DNA of 64,000 nt, taken from assembly GCF_020497125.1 (NCBI RefSeq), contig NC_059080.1:68864618-68928617 (forward strand), written 5' to 3'. This DNA comes from Mauremys mutica (Eukaryota; Chordata; Testudines; Geoemydidae). Positions within the stretch are counted from its first letter, which is position 1; each line of letters starts with the position of its first letter. Below, piece after piece: positions 12,948 to 25,103 of the stretch. The notes below the pieces were generated by a model. That model saw nothing but the letters and a program-made list of their open reading frames with translations, was not told the origin of the DNA and ran no database searches. Both the position numbers and the translations under genes were made by a program.

Positions 12948-14179
12948 AGATGAAATTCAATAAAGGCAGATGCAAAGTACTACACTTGGGAAGGAAAAAA
13001 TCAAATGCACAACTACATAACAGAAAATGACTGGCTAGACAGTTGTACTGCAGTACTACTGGGAGTTATAATGGATCACACATTGAATACAAACCAACAG
13101 TGTGATGCCGGTGCAGAAAAGGCCACTATCATTTTAGGGTGTATTATAATAGAAGAGTCATATGGAAGATACGGGAGGTAATTGTCCCATTCTGCATGGG
13201 ACTAGTGAGGCCTCAGCTGGAGTACTGTGTCCAGTTCTGGGCACCACACTTCAGGGAAGATGTGGACAAACTGGAGAGAACCCAGAGAAGAGCAACTAAA
13301 AAGATAAAAGGTTTAGAAAACCTGATCTGTGTGGAAAGTTTAAAAATACTGGGTACGTTTAGTGTTGAGAAAAGGCGGCTGTGGGGGCTTGATAACAGTC
13401 TTCAAATGTGTCAAGGTGTTTTATAAAGAGGATGGCAACCAATCGTTCTCCATGTCCACTGAAGGTAGGACAAGAAGTAGCTGACAATCTTTAGCAAGAG
13501 AGATTTAGATTAGATATTAGGGAAAACTTTCTAATGATAAAAATAGTTAAGTACTGGAATAGGTAACCAATGAAGGTTGTGGAATCCCTATAATTGTCTA
13601 ATCTTGTCTTAAAAACCTCCAAGCACCTGTCAGGGATGGCCTAGGTATGCTTGGTCCTGCTTCAGCATGGGGGGATGGACCAGATGACCTCTTGAGGTCC
13701 CTTCCAGCCCTAAATTTCTATGATTATATCAACAAAGTATGAGCATTAGGAATCACCTATAAACCCTTCAGGAAAGGGCAAAGAATGGAATAATACAGTA
13801 ACTAAAGATAACTAAAGGAAGACACTGAGAACACTGAGGATGGATGAGCATGTGAAATATCAGGTCTCTCATCAATTATATTATCTATCCCATAATAAAT
13901 AACCCACATATAAGCATAATAATGGACTCCAATTTGCATCATTTATTTGCTGGAGGAAAAAATCCCCAGGAGAATCAGAAGGAGAATGGTAATTTGTTAT
14001 GGGTTAAAGCCTGCCAACTCTGAGTCTTTGAAGTAGTTCTTAGTAAGGCGTAAAGTCAACAGAAATAATATAACTACTCACTCAAGTAAGCCACAAGTCA
14101 TGTGAGTTAGGATTTTCAGGTTCAGGCCTTAAGTCACCAAATGTATTTTGATAACCAAGAATCTTTATCTGAATAGGGT

Positions 14180-14211
14180 ACATTACATTATATTACATTA
14201 CATTATATTAC
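14180..14211. repeat. ATTAC-type microsatellite
   Basis: Short tandem 'cattacatta'/'cattatatta' units, about six copies with one variant. Confidence 0.8.
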
Positions 14212-14605
14212 CCATGTCTCAGTCTGATGCCAGAGTTGCCCCTCTGCCAAGTGGTAGCAGATGTTTGAGGCATTGCAAGCTGGCTTCCCAGTGGTGAAGA
14301 AATCAGTGACAGAGTCTGGGTGTATTCTAAGTGTAACTTGTTTTATTTACACACATATGCCAGTCCTGGAACAGAAAATCACAAACAGCATGCAGGGCAA
14401 TCCCTTCTTTCAGGCATCTCAACTCAACACTAATGCCCAGAGAACAATTCTGCCTCAAGAACTGACTCTAACTGGAGACCAAGGCAGTGAGCAAACTTTC
14501 CTGCTGCTCACACAGCTCTCTCTCCTTAGATTGCCTATACACAGAATCTAAGTCACTAAGAACACATAGCAATGTCCTTCTAAGACTGAACATTTGCTCA
14601 AACAC

Positions 14606-14875
14606 TTAGGGCCTGTCTACACAGCAACTTAATGTGTAGCAACCCAGGGTGTGAATGTACTGTACATTAGCCTGACATACTAAGTTGCCATGTGGACCAT
14701 GCTACCATGTTCTAAACATTCTGTAGTGTGCTTCCTCATACTGCTGTTCGTGTCAAAACGCACTACAGACCTTTTAGTGCATGGTAGCAGGGTCCACTTA
14801 GTGCAAGGCAAGCTAGTGCAGCACTTTACATTCACACCTTGCTGCAACTGTGTCGCCATGTAAGACTAGTCATAA
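14606..14875. mobile_element. MITE with inverted arms, 'gggcctgtctacac' end
   Basis: The left arm starts after TTA with 'gggcctgtctacacagcaac'. An internal 'gggtgtgaatgtactgta' region is matched in inverse orientation by 'ttacattcacaccttgctgc' on the right. The right end is more diverged ('gccatgtaagactag'). This resembles non-autonomous DNA transposons of turtles. The superfamily is uncertain, and the TTA flank hints at PIF/Harbinger. Confidence 0.55.
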
Positions 14876-16129
14876 CACAAAAGAACTTGGAAGGTTATGT
14901 GCAACAGCAGCACCTGTTGACACCTGCCGTAATGGAAAAATGCTCACCTATGATTCTCTGAAGAATAGACAGACTGACTAATAAGTGTGATAAGCCAAGG
15001 ACATTTTATACTTGTAATTGATCAACCGCCATCCAAGATATGTTCTGCAATGGGGAGGACAGACTGAAAAGAAGGAAGGTGATCCCTTAACAGAGACAAA
15101 CTATTAAATAATATTAAATTGGTTTCCAAAAAGTCATTCAACATGGAGATGCCCTAACTAATCGTTAGCAAGGGATCATATGGAACCTTTGTGACTTAAG
15201 AAAAGGAACAAATCCTACCTAACTGACAAACCAGGGATACTGTGGTTTCTTCAGCATGAAGGATGCAATCCTGGGAGGTGCCGAGAGCTCTCGACTGCCA
15301 TTACCTCTAGTGGGATATGAGAGTCCCTGGATCACAGGATCAGGCTCTTCATGCCAAACTATCAGCATATCAATGTGCTGCTTGAAGCAACAAAACAAAG
15401 CACAAACCCCAAGTTCAGACTGGCTCCTAGTTCCCTTGGCAGGAGGAGGATGAGTCACAGCTAAAAAACAAATCCTAACCCTCTCCTGCCAGGGAATTCA
15501 AATGCATCTGTCAAAGTGAAGCCCTTGCCTACATCAGGTGGGTAGCCACCTAGTTTGCAGAGAGACAGGATGAAAAGTACAGACACATAAAAGCAAAAGC
15601 TGCATTGAGGATTAACAATGAGAGATCAGTGAAGAAATTAGCCATGCAGATGGATTATCAGGAATTGTACCAAATAATCTCTAGAAGGAATAGAAAGAGA
15701 AAAAATAAAAACGAAGGCAAAATCACTCTGCCAAAGAATCAGAGAAAAATTAAAAACTACACAGGATTGCTACAAATTATTGAAATAATCCAAACTATAC
15801 TATACACAGAAGTATGGGAAAATGAATTAAAATACTAGGACATAAAAATGTTTAAATGGAAAATGCTGAGTAATTTAGATCCAAAGGAATAATTATTCAG
15901 CGATACAGTTAACTGAAATGTTTTCATTGAAATTTTGAATTTTCAAAAAGAAAAAAATCTATTAAATCTATAAACTAGCTGGAAAACAAACATTTTTGTG
16001 CAAAATTTTCAACCCCAAAATAGATATTTCTAAAATTTTCAGGTAGATTGATTCAAAAGCATGTTACAAATACTGGGCCTGCTCTGATAGCTCTTACTCC
16101 TGTCCACCATTTGAAGGTGAAGCCATTTT

Positions 16130-16268
16130 AAGAGTAACTCTTAGTAATGATTACTGTATTACAGCAATGCCAAGAGCCTACAGATCAAGGCCCCGTTGTG
16201 TTAGGTGCTATACAATACATCCATATAGTAAATGACAGTTCCAGCCTCAAATAGCTTACGGTCTAAAA
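16130..16268 (-). repeat. L3/CR1-group LINE tail, minus orientation
   Basis: The plus strand reads 'gattactgtattacag...aaggccccgttgtgttaggtgctatacaatac...agcttacggtct'. This is the reverse complement of the tail family seen at 34597 and 37890. Confidence 0.5.
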
Positions 16269-16479
16269 GCTGTTCGGCCTGGTTCTTTCCCTCACACTGG
16301 TGCTAATCAGGAGTTAGTTTATTAAAGTCAAGGGAGTTAAACTGGTTTAAAGTGAGTGGAGAATCAGAGCCACTGAATTCATTCTTTTCATTTCTAGCTC
16401 TGGGTGAGTCATTTACTGCCCAATAACACTAAGTGCTGGGTGCTTCCTGCTAGGTGTATAATGCTTATCTCCAGCTTGT

Positions 16480-16575
16480 CACAAGGCCCTCAGACACATC
16501 AAGCTTTTAATCTTTCTGCCTCCATTTCCCCATCCGTACAATGGGGATGCTACCTGCGACAGATATGCACAATAG
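16480..16575 (+). repeat. MIR fragment
   Basis: 'ctgcctccatttccccatccgtacaatggggatgctacc' (split here as a pattern, not one motif) matches the conserved MIR core 'cctcagtttcc..atctgtaaaatgggga'. Only the 3' half is visible. Confidence 0.5.
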
Positions 16576-17691
16576 CTGATATGCATGATAACCTGCCATA
16601 GCCTTGAAGAAACCTTACTGAATTAACGGTCCTTAGGGTCCATTGTACTAAATGCAAAGTTTGTGTTATTGTGGGCTGGGATCGCATGTAACCTCTAGGG
16701 AGGAGATGTAATGCAAGGCCCGAATGATTACAGAACTATATTGAACAACGTGCCAAACAAGAATGGACTTTTGGGACAATACATTTGAAGTGGATTTCCT
16801 GGGAAATATCGAGGGGGAAGTGAATGCAACTTCCCAACTTCCAGACTAGTAGATTGCACATAAGTAGGCAGACAGGTCAAATCAGATGTAAAGCAATGCA
16901 GTGTGGGATAGCAGTAGGAGGACTGCCAGAGGTGGAAAAGTTCATCCAAAATACAGACAGGTCCACTTGAATCATTTTCCAGAATAATTCATCCTGAAAT
17001 GGAATAAATCCACTTTCAAAATGGATTATCTAATTTGCAAAAGGACACAAGATTATTCGAAAAAGAATTGTGCCATGTGAACACAAGTCAGTTTAAGCCC
17101 AAAAAACAAAGTTAACGTGAAAAAACCTACCCATGGAAACAAGCCTTTATTCACTATGATTTATTCACTCCAGCCTAGGCAGTACAGTTTCACTGCTCAG
17201 TTTAACTACTAAACTTTCACAAAAATTGACAGATACCATACACCCAAACATACCCTTCCTTGGGTGGCACCCAACAGCACAGCTAGAAACCAGCTTCCGA
17301 AAACATTTCCACTCTAAACCCTTATCATAAAGAAATAATTCAAGCACTTACAGTAATTTCATCTGAGGGTTAAACCATCTACAGACCAGCCTGCAAAGTA
17401 CCGTACTTGCATTTCAGGTTATCATTTATCAGGTCTAACTGCACAATGTCATATCAGCCCAGGGGGAGATATTATAAAAATATCTGGCAATCCTTTTATG
17501 TTACTTTGGGTGGTTTTATTAATGGAGAAATCACCCAGAGTACGGGATAGACAGCTATAAATATTTTATAAATTCAAAGGAAGAAATAAATAGTAATAAA
17601 TAAATAACTATCTTCCAATCAGACCCTGTGTTCTTCCTAGCTGGCAAGTCACCTACTGAATTAAAGGCAGCACATATAAAAAACCCAATAC

Positions 17692-18423
17692 CTGAAGCAA
17701 GATTTTGTTTCCTTCGTAGTCCTGAGTTTGCCATCGGGTGCTACTGATAGGAACACATGGATTAGGCAGAAGAGGTACCAGCTGCCCAATTTCGTGCACC
17801 TTGAATTGCAACACAGAAGATTCTTTCAGTTCAACAGAGACCCCAGGGGGCAGCTGCTTCAAGCAGAGCTGAACAGCAACAGTTTGTGTTGCATATAGCA
17901 CAAAGACACAAAAGTTACTCTTCTGCATAGTTGCTTCTTTCTGTAGGATCATCTCGTAAAGTCTGACTGCATCATCATAGTTATCAAAGCTACAGTAGAG
18001 AGTCACACGCAGAATTTCAGTGCCATAATGAACTTGTCGTACACCCCATACAGGCATATGCTCATCCAGACAATAAAATTCCTGGCCAGCGGGTGCATAA
18101 GGGTACAGTTTCCCATTAGCATGTTGCATGTGGTGATCCTGCCATGGAGGGTGCTGGAAAAAATCATGGACCTGAAAAATCCGTTCTTCCCCAAAGTCCT
18201 CATGCAGGAAAAGGAGAATGGACATCCCAGGAAATCCAGAGCTTTTCCGGTGATATTTCTCATAATACTTCATTGGAGTAACACGTTCGGATACAAGGAA
18301 GAGGCGAACATCCAGACAGATCCACCCCAGAAGCCGATCAAGAGTTTGCTGCAAAAGTAATGAATGTCCAGAGGTGGCAAGAAGATGCACAGTCATCACC
18401 AACGAGTCTGCTCTTCCATCCAT
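17692..18423 (-). CDS. FAM124B: FAM124B, first coding exon (N-terminal domain)
   Basis: This exon encodes residues 1-244 and joins to 9413-10057. I recognise it as FAM124B from blocks such as MTVHLLATSGHSLLLQQTLD, VRLFLVSERVTPMKYYEK, PGMSILLFLHEDFGEERIF, PVWGVRQVHYGTEILRVTLY, YEMILQKEATMQKSNFCVF and VLQFKVHEIGQLVPLLPNPC. The reading frame stays open further upstream, to 18525. That part is intronic, because on the minus strand a strong acceptor (tttttattctcaag) precedes 18434. The chosen ATG at 18423 has A at -3 and G at +4. The donor is CAG|GTATTG at 17692/17691. Family knowledge: this part folds as a glyoxalase/VOC-like domain of unknown catalytic activity; FAM124B is nuclear and was reported in CHD7/CHD8-containing complexes. 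No disruption is seen. Confidence 0.93.
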
Positions 18424-18534
18424 TGTAAAATCACCTTGAGAATAAAAATAAAGACAGATGAGTGTTTCTGTATACACTGAATAATCATGAACAATTATAC
18501 TTTGGATTTCTCTTTTGCTTCCCATCTGAAGATC

Positions 18535-18728
18535 TCAGCATGCTTTACATGCCTCACACATCCCTGTGAAGTAAAGACTTGTAGCTCTATCTATATTTTA
18601 CAGATAAAAGATGAAGCACAGAGAGGTTAAGTGATTTGCTCAAGGTCATACAGAGGAACAGTGACAGAGCTGGGAATAAATCTCTCATTCCCTGACTCCC
18701 AGTCCTTTAACCACCAACTAATACAAAT
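18535..18728 (-). repeat. MIR/CORE-SINE copy
   Basis: The reverse complement of the MIR pattern is visible: 'gaagcacagagaggttaagt', 'ctcaaggtcatacag', 'gacagagctgggaata', 'ctcccagtcctttaaccacc'. It is nearly full length and lies about 100 bases 5' of the FAM124B acceptor, inside the intron. Confidence 0.8.
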
Positions 18729-19998
18729 AGAAACCATCTGACATTCCCCCTCAAAAACAAAAAACCCAAGCCCTAACATTTTGTCCTTCATAGTGAAATA
18801 CAGTGGGGATTAAGAACACTGAAATACTAGTGCAGTTATTCTCAAATGCATAGATTACTTAAAAAATATACTTGCCAGTTGACCATGGAAATGCAAACTC
18901 TTGAGATCTAGCAGAACCCTGGCAACGCACAACAAGAGACAGTTACCGCCTCATTGCAAATGCAATGCGGCACTTGTGTTTTAAAGCCTCAGCAGGCTTT
19001 GTTTTTTTAGTCAACGTGCCAATGTTTTTGCTTGATCTAAAAGCTTGTGATCTTTATGAGTAACACCCTTCCAGGGTGTGCAGATAAACTATTCTTTAAA
19101 ACAAGAAAGGGAAATAGGCTAACAAAAGAAAAACAAATGTGACCTGCACAGATAACAATTAGTGCAGATGTGACTCAATCTAAGGAAAGATAAGAGTTTA
19201 GGGAGATGCCTTAAATGCTAGTTTTCCCATTGTGTCATTTTACACAGCAGAGAGAGCAGGCTGCCCCTCAGTTCTAATAGAAATATTACAGTGCCCTGTT
19301 TATTACATTTATTCCAAAGTAATCCCAGTGCCGGGTTTCCCCCTTCCTTTTGGGTGCATTACTATTGCTATGCTGTATTTGGATAGGCTGGTACATTTTT
19401 GTTATTCATGCACATAAGAAGATCATAACCATTGTTTTGCCTTTACAGATGAATATAGTTTCTACCCAACTACACAAAGAATGCTGAAAACTTTACTCCT
19501 TCCAGCTTTTCTCTAGGAGCCCTAAACAATACTGTTCCTGGGTTGTCCATCATGTTGCCAGTTCAGAAGCAATTTACACAGAGCAAGTTAACCTCAATTC
19601 TTCAGACTGAACTCTCTTTACTTCTGCATGTATTTAGGTCAAGGGTTATAATTTCTGGTGATGTACCTGACTACATATGTTTAGGAACCACAGCTCTCTT
19701 TGCATTTCCTCTTTCCAAATAAGTAGGGTGCACAAAATGACAGTTTCCAAACCTGGGCATTAATAAACCCCTCTGTTTTTGAAGGGATTGTGTTATCCAA
19801 ACTTTGATCCAGCAGTGCAGACAGCAGCCTTGTTCATTAAAGTTTGTATTTTAGTCCAAATGTTATGGACTGAACCGAAACACCAGGTGTGAACAACCTC
19901 AAAGTTTGGAAGGTTCCATATCTGAATGTTGTGGCCTTGTGTGCCTCACTATAAAAGACCACTTTTGTATTGACTTTAAAAATGTATATTTTATAAAC

Positions 19999-20023
19999 AT
20001 ATATATATAGAGAGAGAGAGAGA
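19999..20023. repeat. (AT)n(AG)n microsatellite
   Basis: An 'atatatatatag' run passes directly into 'agagagagagagaga'. Confidence 0.85.
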
Positions 20024-20652
20024 ATCAGTTTTATTTTAATTAATCTAAGTTTTGACCATGGTGAAAATCCCAATATAAAATACAGAATTGTAGATTAGAT
20101 ATAGATAAGATCTGGGGAAGGTTTATACAAAAATATGTTTGTTTTACAGCCCTGGCTACTTGACAGTAATTGCAGTGAAATGCTGGGAGGGGTGGGAAGA
20201 GAACTACCCTGGCGACAATTACAGGAATTAAATGAAGAGAATAGAAACCAATTATAGCACTTCAAGCAATGTAAGTGTTTAAGGCTTCAGATAAAACACT
20301 GTAAATGAATTCTGAATAACATTTTTTCTAAGACACCTTTGTCAGCCCAAAGGGAAGGGAATATTTGATTAACTGTATGTGGAACCTCATATACCAGCGA
20401 ATGGAGAAGCAAAGTCAGCTGACTTCTTCTGTGTTTGAGATGAATGGGGTGTTTGCTTGAGTGAGGAGGACTGAGAGGAACTTCAGGGTTAGGCCTTCAG
20501 TAATACTAGTGCAAATGATACCCATGCTCTTAGGCAGGATGCAGCTGAGCCAAGCAGCTTGGAGGGGGCATCCTAGGCGATCGGGTCACGACTGTGCTCA
20601 TATGTAAAAGAAAACCATTATTGTGGTTGTTTTATGATCAAACCTATTATAT

Positions 20653-20700
20653 AGATGATGAAGATGATGATGATACAAGCCAGGAAACAAACAAACAAAC
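20653..20700. repeat. GAT and AAAC microsatellites
   Basis: A 'gatgatgaagatgatgatga' run lies at 20653-20674. A separate 'aaacaaacaaacaaac' run lies at about 20684-20700. Confidence 0.8.
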
Positions 20701-21947
20701 CCCACTGTAGCTGATTAGAGCGTAAAATATATTCAGGACCTTGTGTTTATTCACCCTTTTACCAAAACCAACACTTGAATCATCAGCCACTACTTTGGAT
20801 ACCTCCCTGACTAAGCAGTCATTCCATTTCACCCCATCCCATCCCCACTCTGTGTGTGGGTCCCCATCCCCCTCCATTCTCATTGTGCGTCTCTCTCTCT
20901 CTCCCTTCACTCCCATTGTGTGCGTGTTTGTCTGTGTGTGCATCTTTCTCCCTCCTTAGTCCCCATTTGCTCTCCCCAGGATCACCATTTTGCTGCTACT
21001 TCTAAATATGCTGTTTTCCCCAGGGTGCTAGCAAGCACACCAAAGGGAAAGTGGCATGATCATGTTCAGTTTCAACATACTGAGTACTCGAGTAGCACTG
21101 AAAAAGGAGCACAGGACATTCCTCCTGCTTAGGGTTGGAAAAAACCTGTCCCCCTCCTATGTCCCAGTAAGCCCATAAATTGGAGAGAGAAAAAAAAAAA
21201 GAGTAGAGATCAGTGCAGTAATAATTCGATTACAAGTAATTGCCGTCTCCTTCCCTTTCTCCAGTACAGCATGTACACTCAGGAGTGAAGGAGCTGATAT
21301 ACTAGTTTGTTGGCAAGCCCTTAGTTTTCATAGGTGTGAACAGAGAGCAGTGGTTTGCCCTAGTTTCCTCGTGGTGAGTCACATCAAGCTCACTGCAATA
21401 CCTCTGCAAATACAAACAGCTTTTCCACCTCTGTTCAGATCACTATGACATCCTGGCTAAGTAAAAATCCCATCGATGTAAAAATATATTTAGGGAGGAG
21501 ATAGAGTATTTTAAAGTGAAATTTTACAAGCTAGCATTTGTGAGGGGAGAGGGGCAGGGGAGTTATTAAAATTAAAAAATATATATAGGCATTAAGTCTT
21601 CATCAAACTTCCAATGAAGTCAGTGAGAGTCTTTCCATTGACTTCAGTAGGGTCAGCATCAGCACAAGGATAATGCCGCGAGGCTGTTGAGCATGATGTG
21701 CTTCTATCTCTTACACAGACATGGCTTCTGCAGTAGCTGGAATTTTAACCCATTCAAGTTTTACAAGGGTTTTCAGATGCAGAGAAAAGACTTAGAGCTG
21801 AACATACCAAGGAAGATTTCTGTAAGAGATTAGAAAAGTAGCAGTTCAATCCCATGTGAACAGTAAATCCACTCAAGGAATATCATGTGAATAGACCATC
21901 CACACACCAGAGGAACTGTCTGGGAAACCATACAATATATAACCAGG

Positions 21948-23023
21948 TGTGACGTTATTGATATAAACTGGGACCATATAGAACATGGGTTGCAACCAAG
22001 GTCCTGTAGTGGCACCAAATCTTAAATAAAGGGGGTCATCTAAGGTGTCTAAGACCAGATTATGGGTTGCTGGTTATAATTATGCTGTTTGTATGTCTGT
22101 ATCATTTTTAGTTGAAGTTATAAATGTTGGCTCTGTGCTGTCTGTATTTCAAGTTGGTGATGTGCTTCTGGGTAATATCCCAGACGAGCTGGTGTTAGCT
22201 CTGTTAGCCTGTTTGATGGCCCATTAAGGACCATCAGCTACACAATTGACCCATGGAGAGAAGGCAGACACGGCTTGTGACTCAGCAAGGTATGCAGGGA
22301 CTTGTCCATGTGACTGCAGACTCCATTTTGCTGGGATTTTCCACAGTGAGAACAAAGAGATTCTTACACCTGGAAAAGCCTATATAAGGCTGATGCTGCA
22401 TCTCCATCTTGTCTTCAATCCTGCTTCTGACCTCTGGAAGGACTTTGCTACAAACTGAAGCTTTACACAAGGGACTGAACGACCCATCCCAGTGGGGGAT
22501 GCATTCCAGAGACTCAATTTGAACCTGCAGTTTACTCCAGCACTGCTGCAAGCCTGAACTAAGAACTTTGCTATTACTGTATGTAATTGATTCCATTTAA
22601 CCAATTCTACCTCTCATTTCCACCTTTTTCCCTTTGTAAATAAACCTTTAGATTTTAGATTCTAAAGGATTGGCAACAGCGTGATTTGTGGGTAAGATCT
22701 GATGTGTATATTGACCTGGGTCTGGGGCTTGGTCCTTTGGGATCGAGGGAACCGTTTTCTTTTATTGGGGTGTTGGTTTTCATAACCATTCATCCCCAGG
22801 ACGAGTGCACTGGTGGTGATGCTGGGAGACTGGAGTGTCTAAGGAAATTGCTTGTGTGACTTGTGGTTAGCCAGTGGGGTGAGACCAAAGTCCTTTTTGT
22901 CTGGCTGGTTTGGTTGGCCTTAGAGGTGGAAAAACCCCAGCCTAGGGCTGTGACTGCCCTGTTTGAGCAATTGGTCCTGATTTGGCACTCTCAGTTGGGT
23001 CCCGCCAGAATCGCTCCGTCACA
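21948..23023 (+). mobile_element. Solo LTR of an endogenous retrovirus-like element
   Basis: The element begins TGTGACG and ends CGTCACA, a perfect 7-base terminal inverted repeat. It is flanked by the perfect 5-base duplication CCAGG (21943-21947 and 23024-23028). A TATA-like 'tatataaggc' lies near 22381 and an AATAAA near 22638, fixing plus orientation. The length is 1076 bases. No internal gag/pol/env sequence is present, so this is a solo LTR left after recombination between two LTRs. A 5-base duplication is typical of class III (ERV-L-like) retroviruses and of some Gypsy elements. Confidence 0.88.
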
Positions 23024-23264
23024 CCAGGCCATTAATGTACTTTAGAAATGTATATGCAAGCTATATTAATTGCAAGCACATTTGTGTAATTCTTTACCTT
23101 TGGGTTTTATTTTCACAACAAATGCTTCATTTCTTTTATACAAAAGAAAATCAATCCTAACACCACTTTGGTAGCAACCCTACAATAACAAACTAGTGTA
23201 CAAATGCAATTGGAGCAAAGAAAAGAGAAATCCATTTTCCAACAGGGGGCAAAGGAAATCACAA

Positions 23265-24630
23265 AGAGAATCAGGAAACCTCAATTCTATTCCCAACTCT
23301 TCCACCAACTTCCTGTGTGACATAGAATCATAGAATATTAGAGTTGGAAGAGACCTCAGGAGGTCATCTAGTCCAACTCCCTGCTCAAAGCAGGACCAAC
23401 ACCAACTAAATCATACCAGCCAGGGCTTTGTCAAGCTGGGCCTTAAAAACCTCTAAGGATGGAGATTCCACCACCTCCCTAGGTAACCTATTCCAGTGTT
23501 TCATCCTCCTCCTAGTGAAATAGTGTTTCCTAATAGCCAACCTAGATCTCCCACACTGCAACTTGAGACCATTTTTTCTTGTTTTGTCATCTACCACCAC
23601 TGAGAACAGCCTAGTTCCATCCTCTTTGGAACCCCCTTTCAGGTAGATGAAGGCTGCTATCAAATCCCTCCTCACTCTTCTCTTCTGCAGACTAAATAAC
23701 CCCAGTTCCCTCAGCCTCTCCTCATAAGTCATGCGCCCCAGCCCCCTAATCATTTTCGTTGCCCTCTGCTGGACTCTGTCCACATCCCTTCTGTAGTGGG
23801 GGAACCAAAAATGGATGCAATACTCCAGGTGAGGCCTCACCAGCACCGAATAGAGGGGAATAATCACTTCCCTGGATCTGCTGGAAATGGGCCTACTAAT
23901 ATGCCATTGACCTTCTTGGCAATGAGGGCACACTGCTGACTCATATCCAGCTTCTTGTCCACTGTAATTCCAAAGTCCTTCTCTGCAGAACTGCTGCTTA
24001 GCCAGTCAGTCCCCAGCCTGTAGCGGTGCATGTTTTTCTTCCTTCCTAAGTGCAGGACTCTGCACTTGTCCTTGCTGAACCTCATCAGATTTCTTTCGGC
24101 CCAATCCTCCAATTTGTCTAGGTCTCTCTGGACCCTTCCCCTACCCTCAAGCATATCTACCTCTCCCCCCAGCTTAATGTCACCTGCAAACTTGCTGAGG
24201 GTGCAATTAATCCCATCATCTAGATCATTAATAAAAATGTTGAACAAAACCGACCCCTGGGGCACTCTGCTTGATACCGGCTGCTAACTAAACATCGAGC
24301 CATTGATCACTACCCATTGAGCCCGACAATCTAGCCAGTTTTCTATCCACCTTATAGTCCATTCATCCAAGCCATACTTTTTAACTTGCTGGCAAGAATA
24401 CTGTGGGAGACCGTATCAAAAGCTTTGCTAAAGTCAAGATATATCAGATTCACTGCTTTCCCCTCATCCACAGAGCCAGTGACCTTGGAAAAGTTATTTA
24501 AGCTCTTGCAACCTTAGTTTCTACATCTGTAGAACAGGGGATATCATCACTTACCCCCACTACAGGGTCATTGTGAGGTTTGCCACATTAATGCCTGTGA
24601 TGTGCTTTGAGATCTTCAAATGAAAGGCAA
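23265..24630 (+). repeat. MIR split by a CR1 insertion
   Basis: The left piece (about 23265-23321) reads 'atcaggaaacctcaattctattcccaactc...cttcctgtgtgac'. The right piece (24484-24630) continues the MIR consensus without a gap: 'cttggaaaagttatttaagc...ctgtagaacaggggata...gtgctttgagatc'. The two halves reconstruct one MIR, showing a later insertion at its centre. Confidence 0.8.
23322..24478 (-). mobile_element. CR1 LINE, 5'-truncated, minus strand
   Basis: The plus strand starts with 'atagaatcatagaatattag' and '...gacctcaggaggtcatctag', the reverse complement of a CR1 3' end. Minus-strand frames give RT pieces: MPQGSVLFNIFINDL, then FAGDIKLGG, LEDWAERNLMRFSKDKCRVL, then VRPHLEYCIHFWFP, RLFSVVVDDKTRKNGLKLQC and HWNRLPREVVESPSLEVFK. 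The usual catalytic FADD motif reads FAGD. Two frames overlap near 23865-23930, so a frameshift is also present. The copy is flanked by GTGAC (23317-23321 and 24479-24483), a likely short target duplication. It is relatively young because the frames are long, but inactive. Confidence 0.92.
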
Positions 24631-24687
24631 TTAACTGTGAAGTAATTAGTGTTTCATTTTTACATGGAATGTATAGCACGAGCCCGA

Positions 24688-24775
24688 CCCTGTATGGTGC
24701 TGAGAGCCCTCCACTCCCACTAAAGTCAATGGGGGGTTGAGGATGTTCATTGCCTCAGAGGATTAGGCCCTAAAA
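24688..24775. repeat. Palindromic short repeat
   Basis: 'gaccctgtatggtgctgaga' with 'ccctccactcccactaaagtcaatggggggt' (split pattern) and a right arm ending 'gattaggccct'. It is imperfectly self-complementary around 'ctaaagtcaat'. Confidence 0.5.
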
Positions 24776-25103
24776 GCACAGTGCTTCTCTAAAGTGGCCT
24801 ACAGGTGTTTGGTGCTTTTATATATTCATACCAGAGGGGCTATACAATGTACTTAATACATCAGAGAGCAAATGAAGGAAAAAGACATATGAATGAACAA
24901 GTTTGCAAAAAACTCCAGCTCCACTTCTGATCTGGTGTTCATGGCTCCTATCATATTCTCTCAGCACTCAGTGCAGAAGAAAATCAGGTACTGATATCAC
25001 AAAGGATGCAGCAATACATGCCGGGTTATACAAATCCAAAATAAGGTGCTAATGTGGAAATCGGCAAGTGATTTTAATCAGATAAAGTGGTTTTTTTGGG
25101 TAT

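Larger units (their letters stand above)
10565..13735 (+). mobile_element. CR1 LINE, degenerate, interrupted by other elements
   Basis: Plus-strand frames give CR1 ORF2 pieces in order. First the end of the endonuclease region ([18 protein letters not shown]...SDHEM, about 10630-10730). Then the linker (MKGNKKRFYKYIRNKRKKKE at 11121; AEVFDAYFASVFSKN). Then RT pieces up to a WVHN-like block near 11870. After an interruption the frame resumes at about 12948 (KFNKGRCKVLHLGRK) and passes through [14 protein letters not shown] and [15 protein letters not shown]. It ends with the canonical tail 'gaccagatgacctcttgagg...ttctatgatta'. Many stops show it is inactive. The RT core between the two halves, including the catalytic FADD block, is absent. 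Confidence 0.85.
10058..17691 (-). other. FAM124B: FAM124B intron 2
   Basis: The intron is bounded on the minus strand by a GT donor (17691-17690) and an AG acceptor (10059-10058), about 7.6 kb. It holds a nested CR1 cluster (10565-13735), an ATTAC microsatellite, a MITE (14606-14875), an L3-like tail (16130-16268) and a MIR fragment. Between about 14.9 and 16.1 kb I see no gene. The AT-rich stretch at 15895-16060 resembles the 'aaattttca' MITE family also seen at 41.8 and 49.5 kb. Confidence 0.75.

Noticed and set aside
18424..18525. Upstream in-frame extension of the FAM124B exon with an earlier methionine
   Set aside because: It crosses a strong pyrimidine tract and AG acceptor at 18435. 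The conserved protein start is at MDGRAD near 18423, so the extension is intronic.
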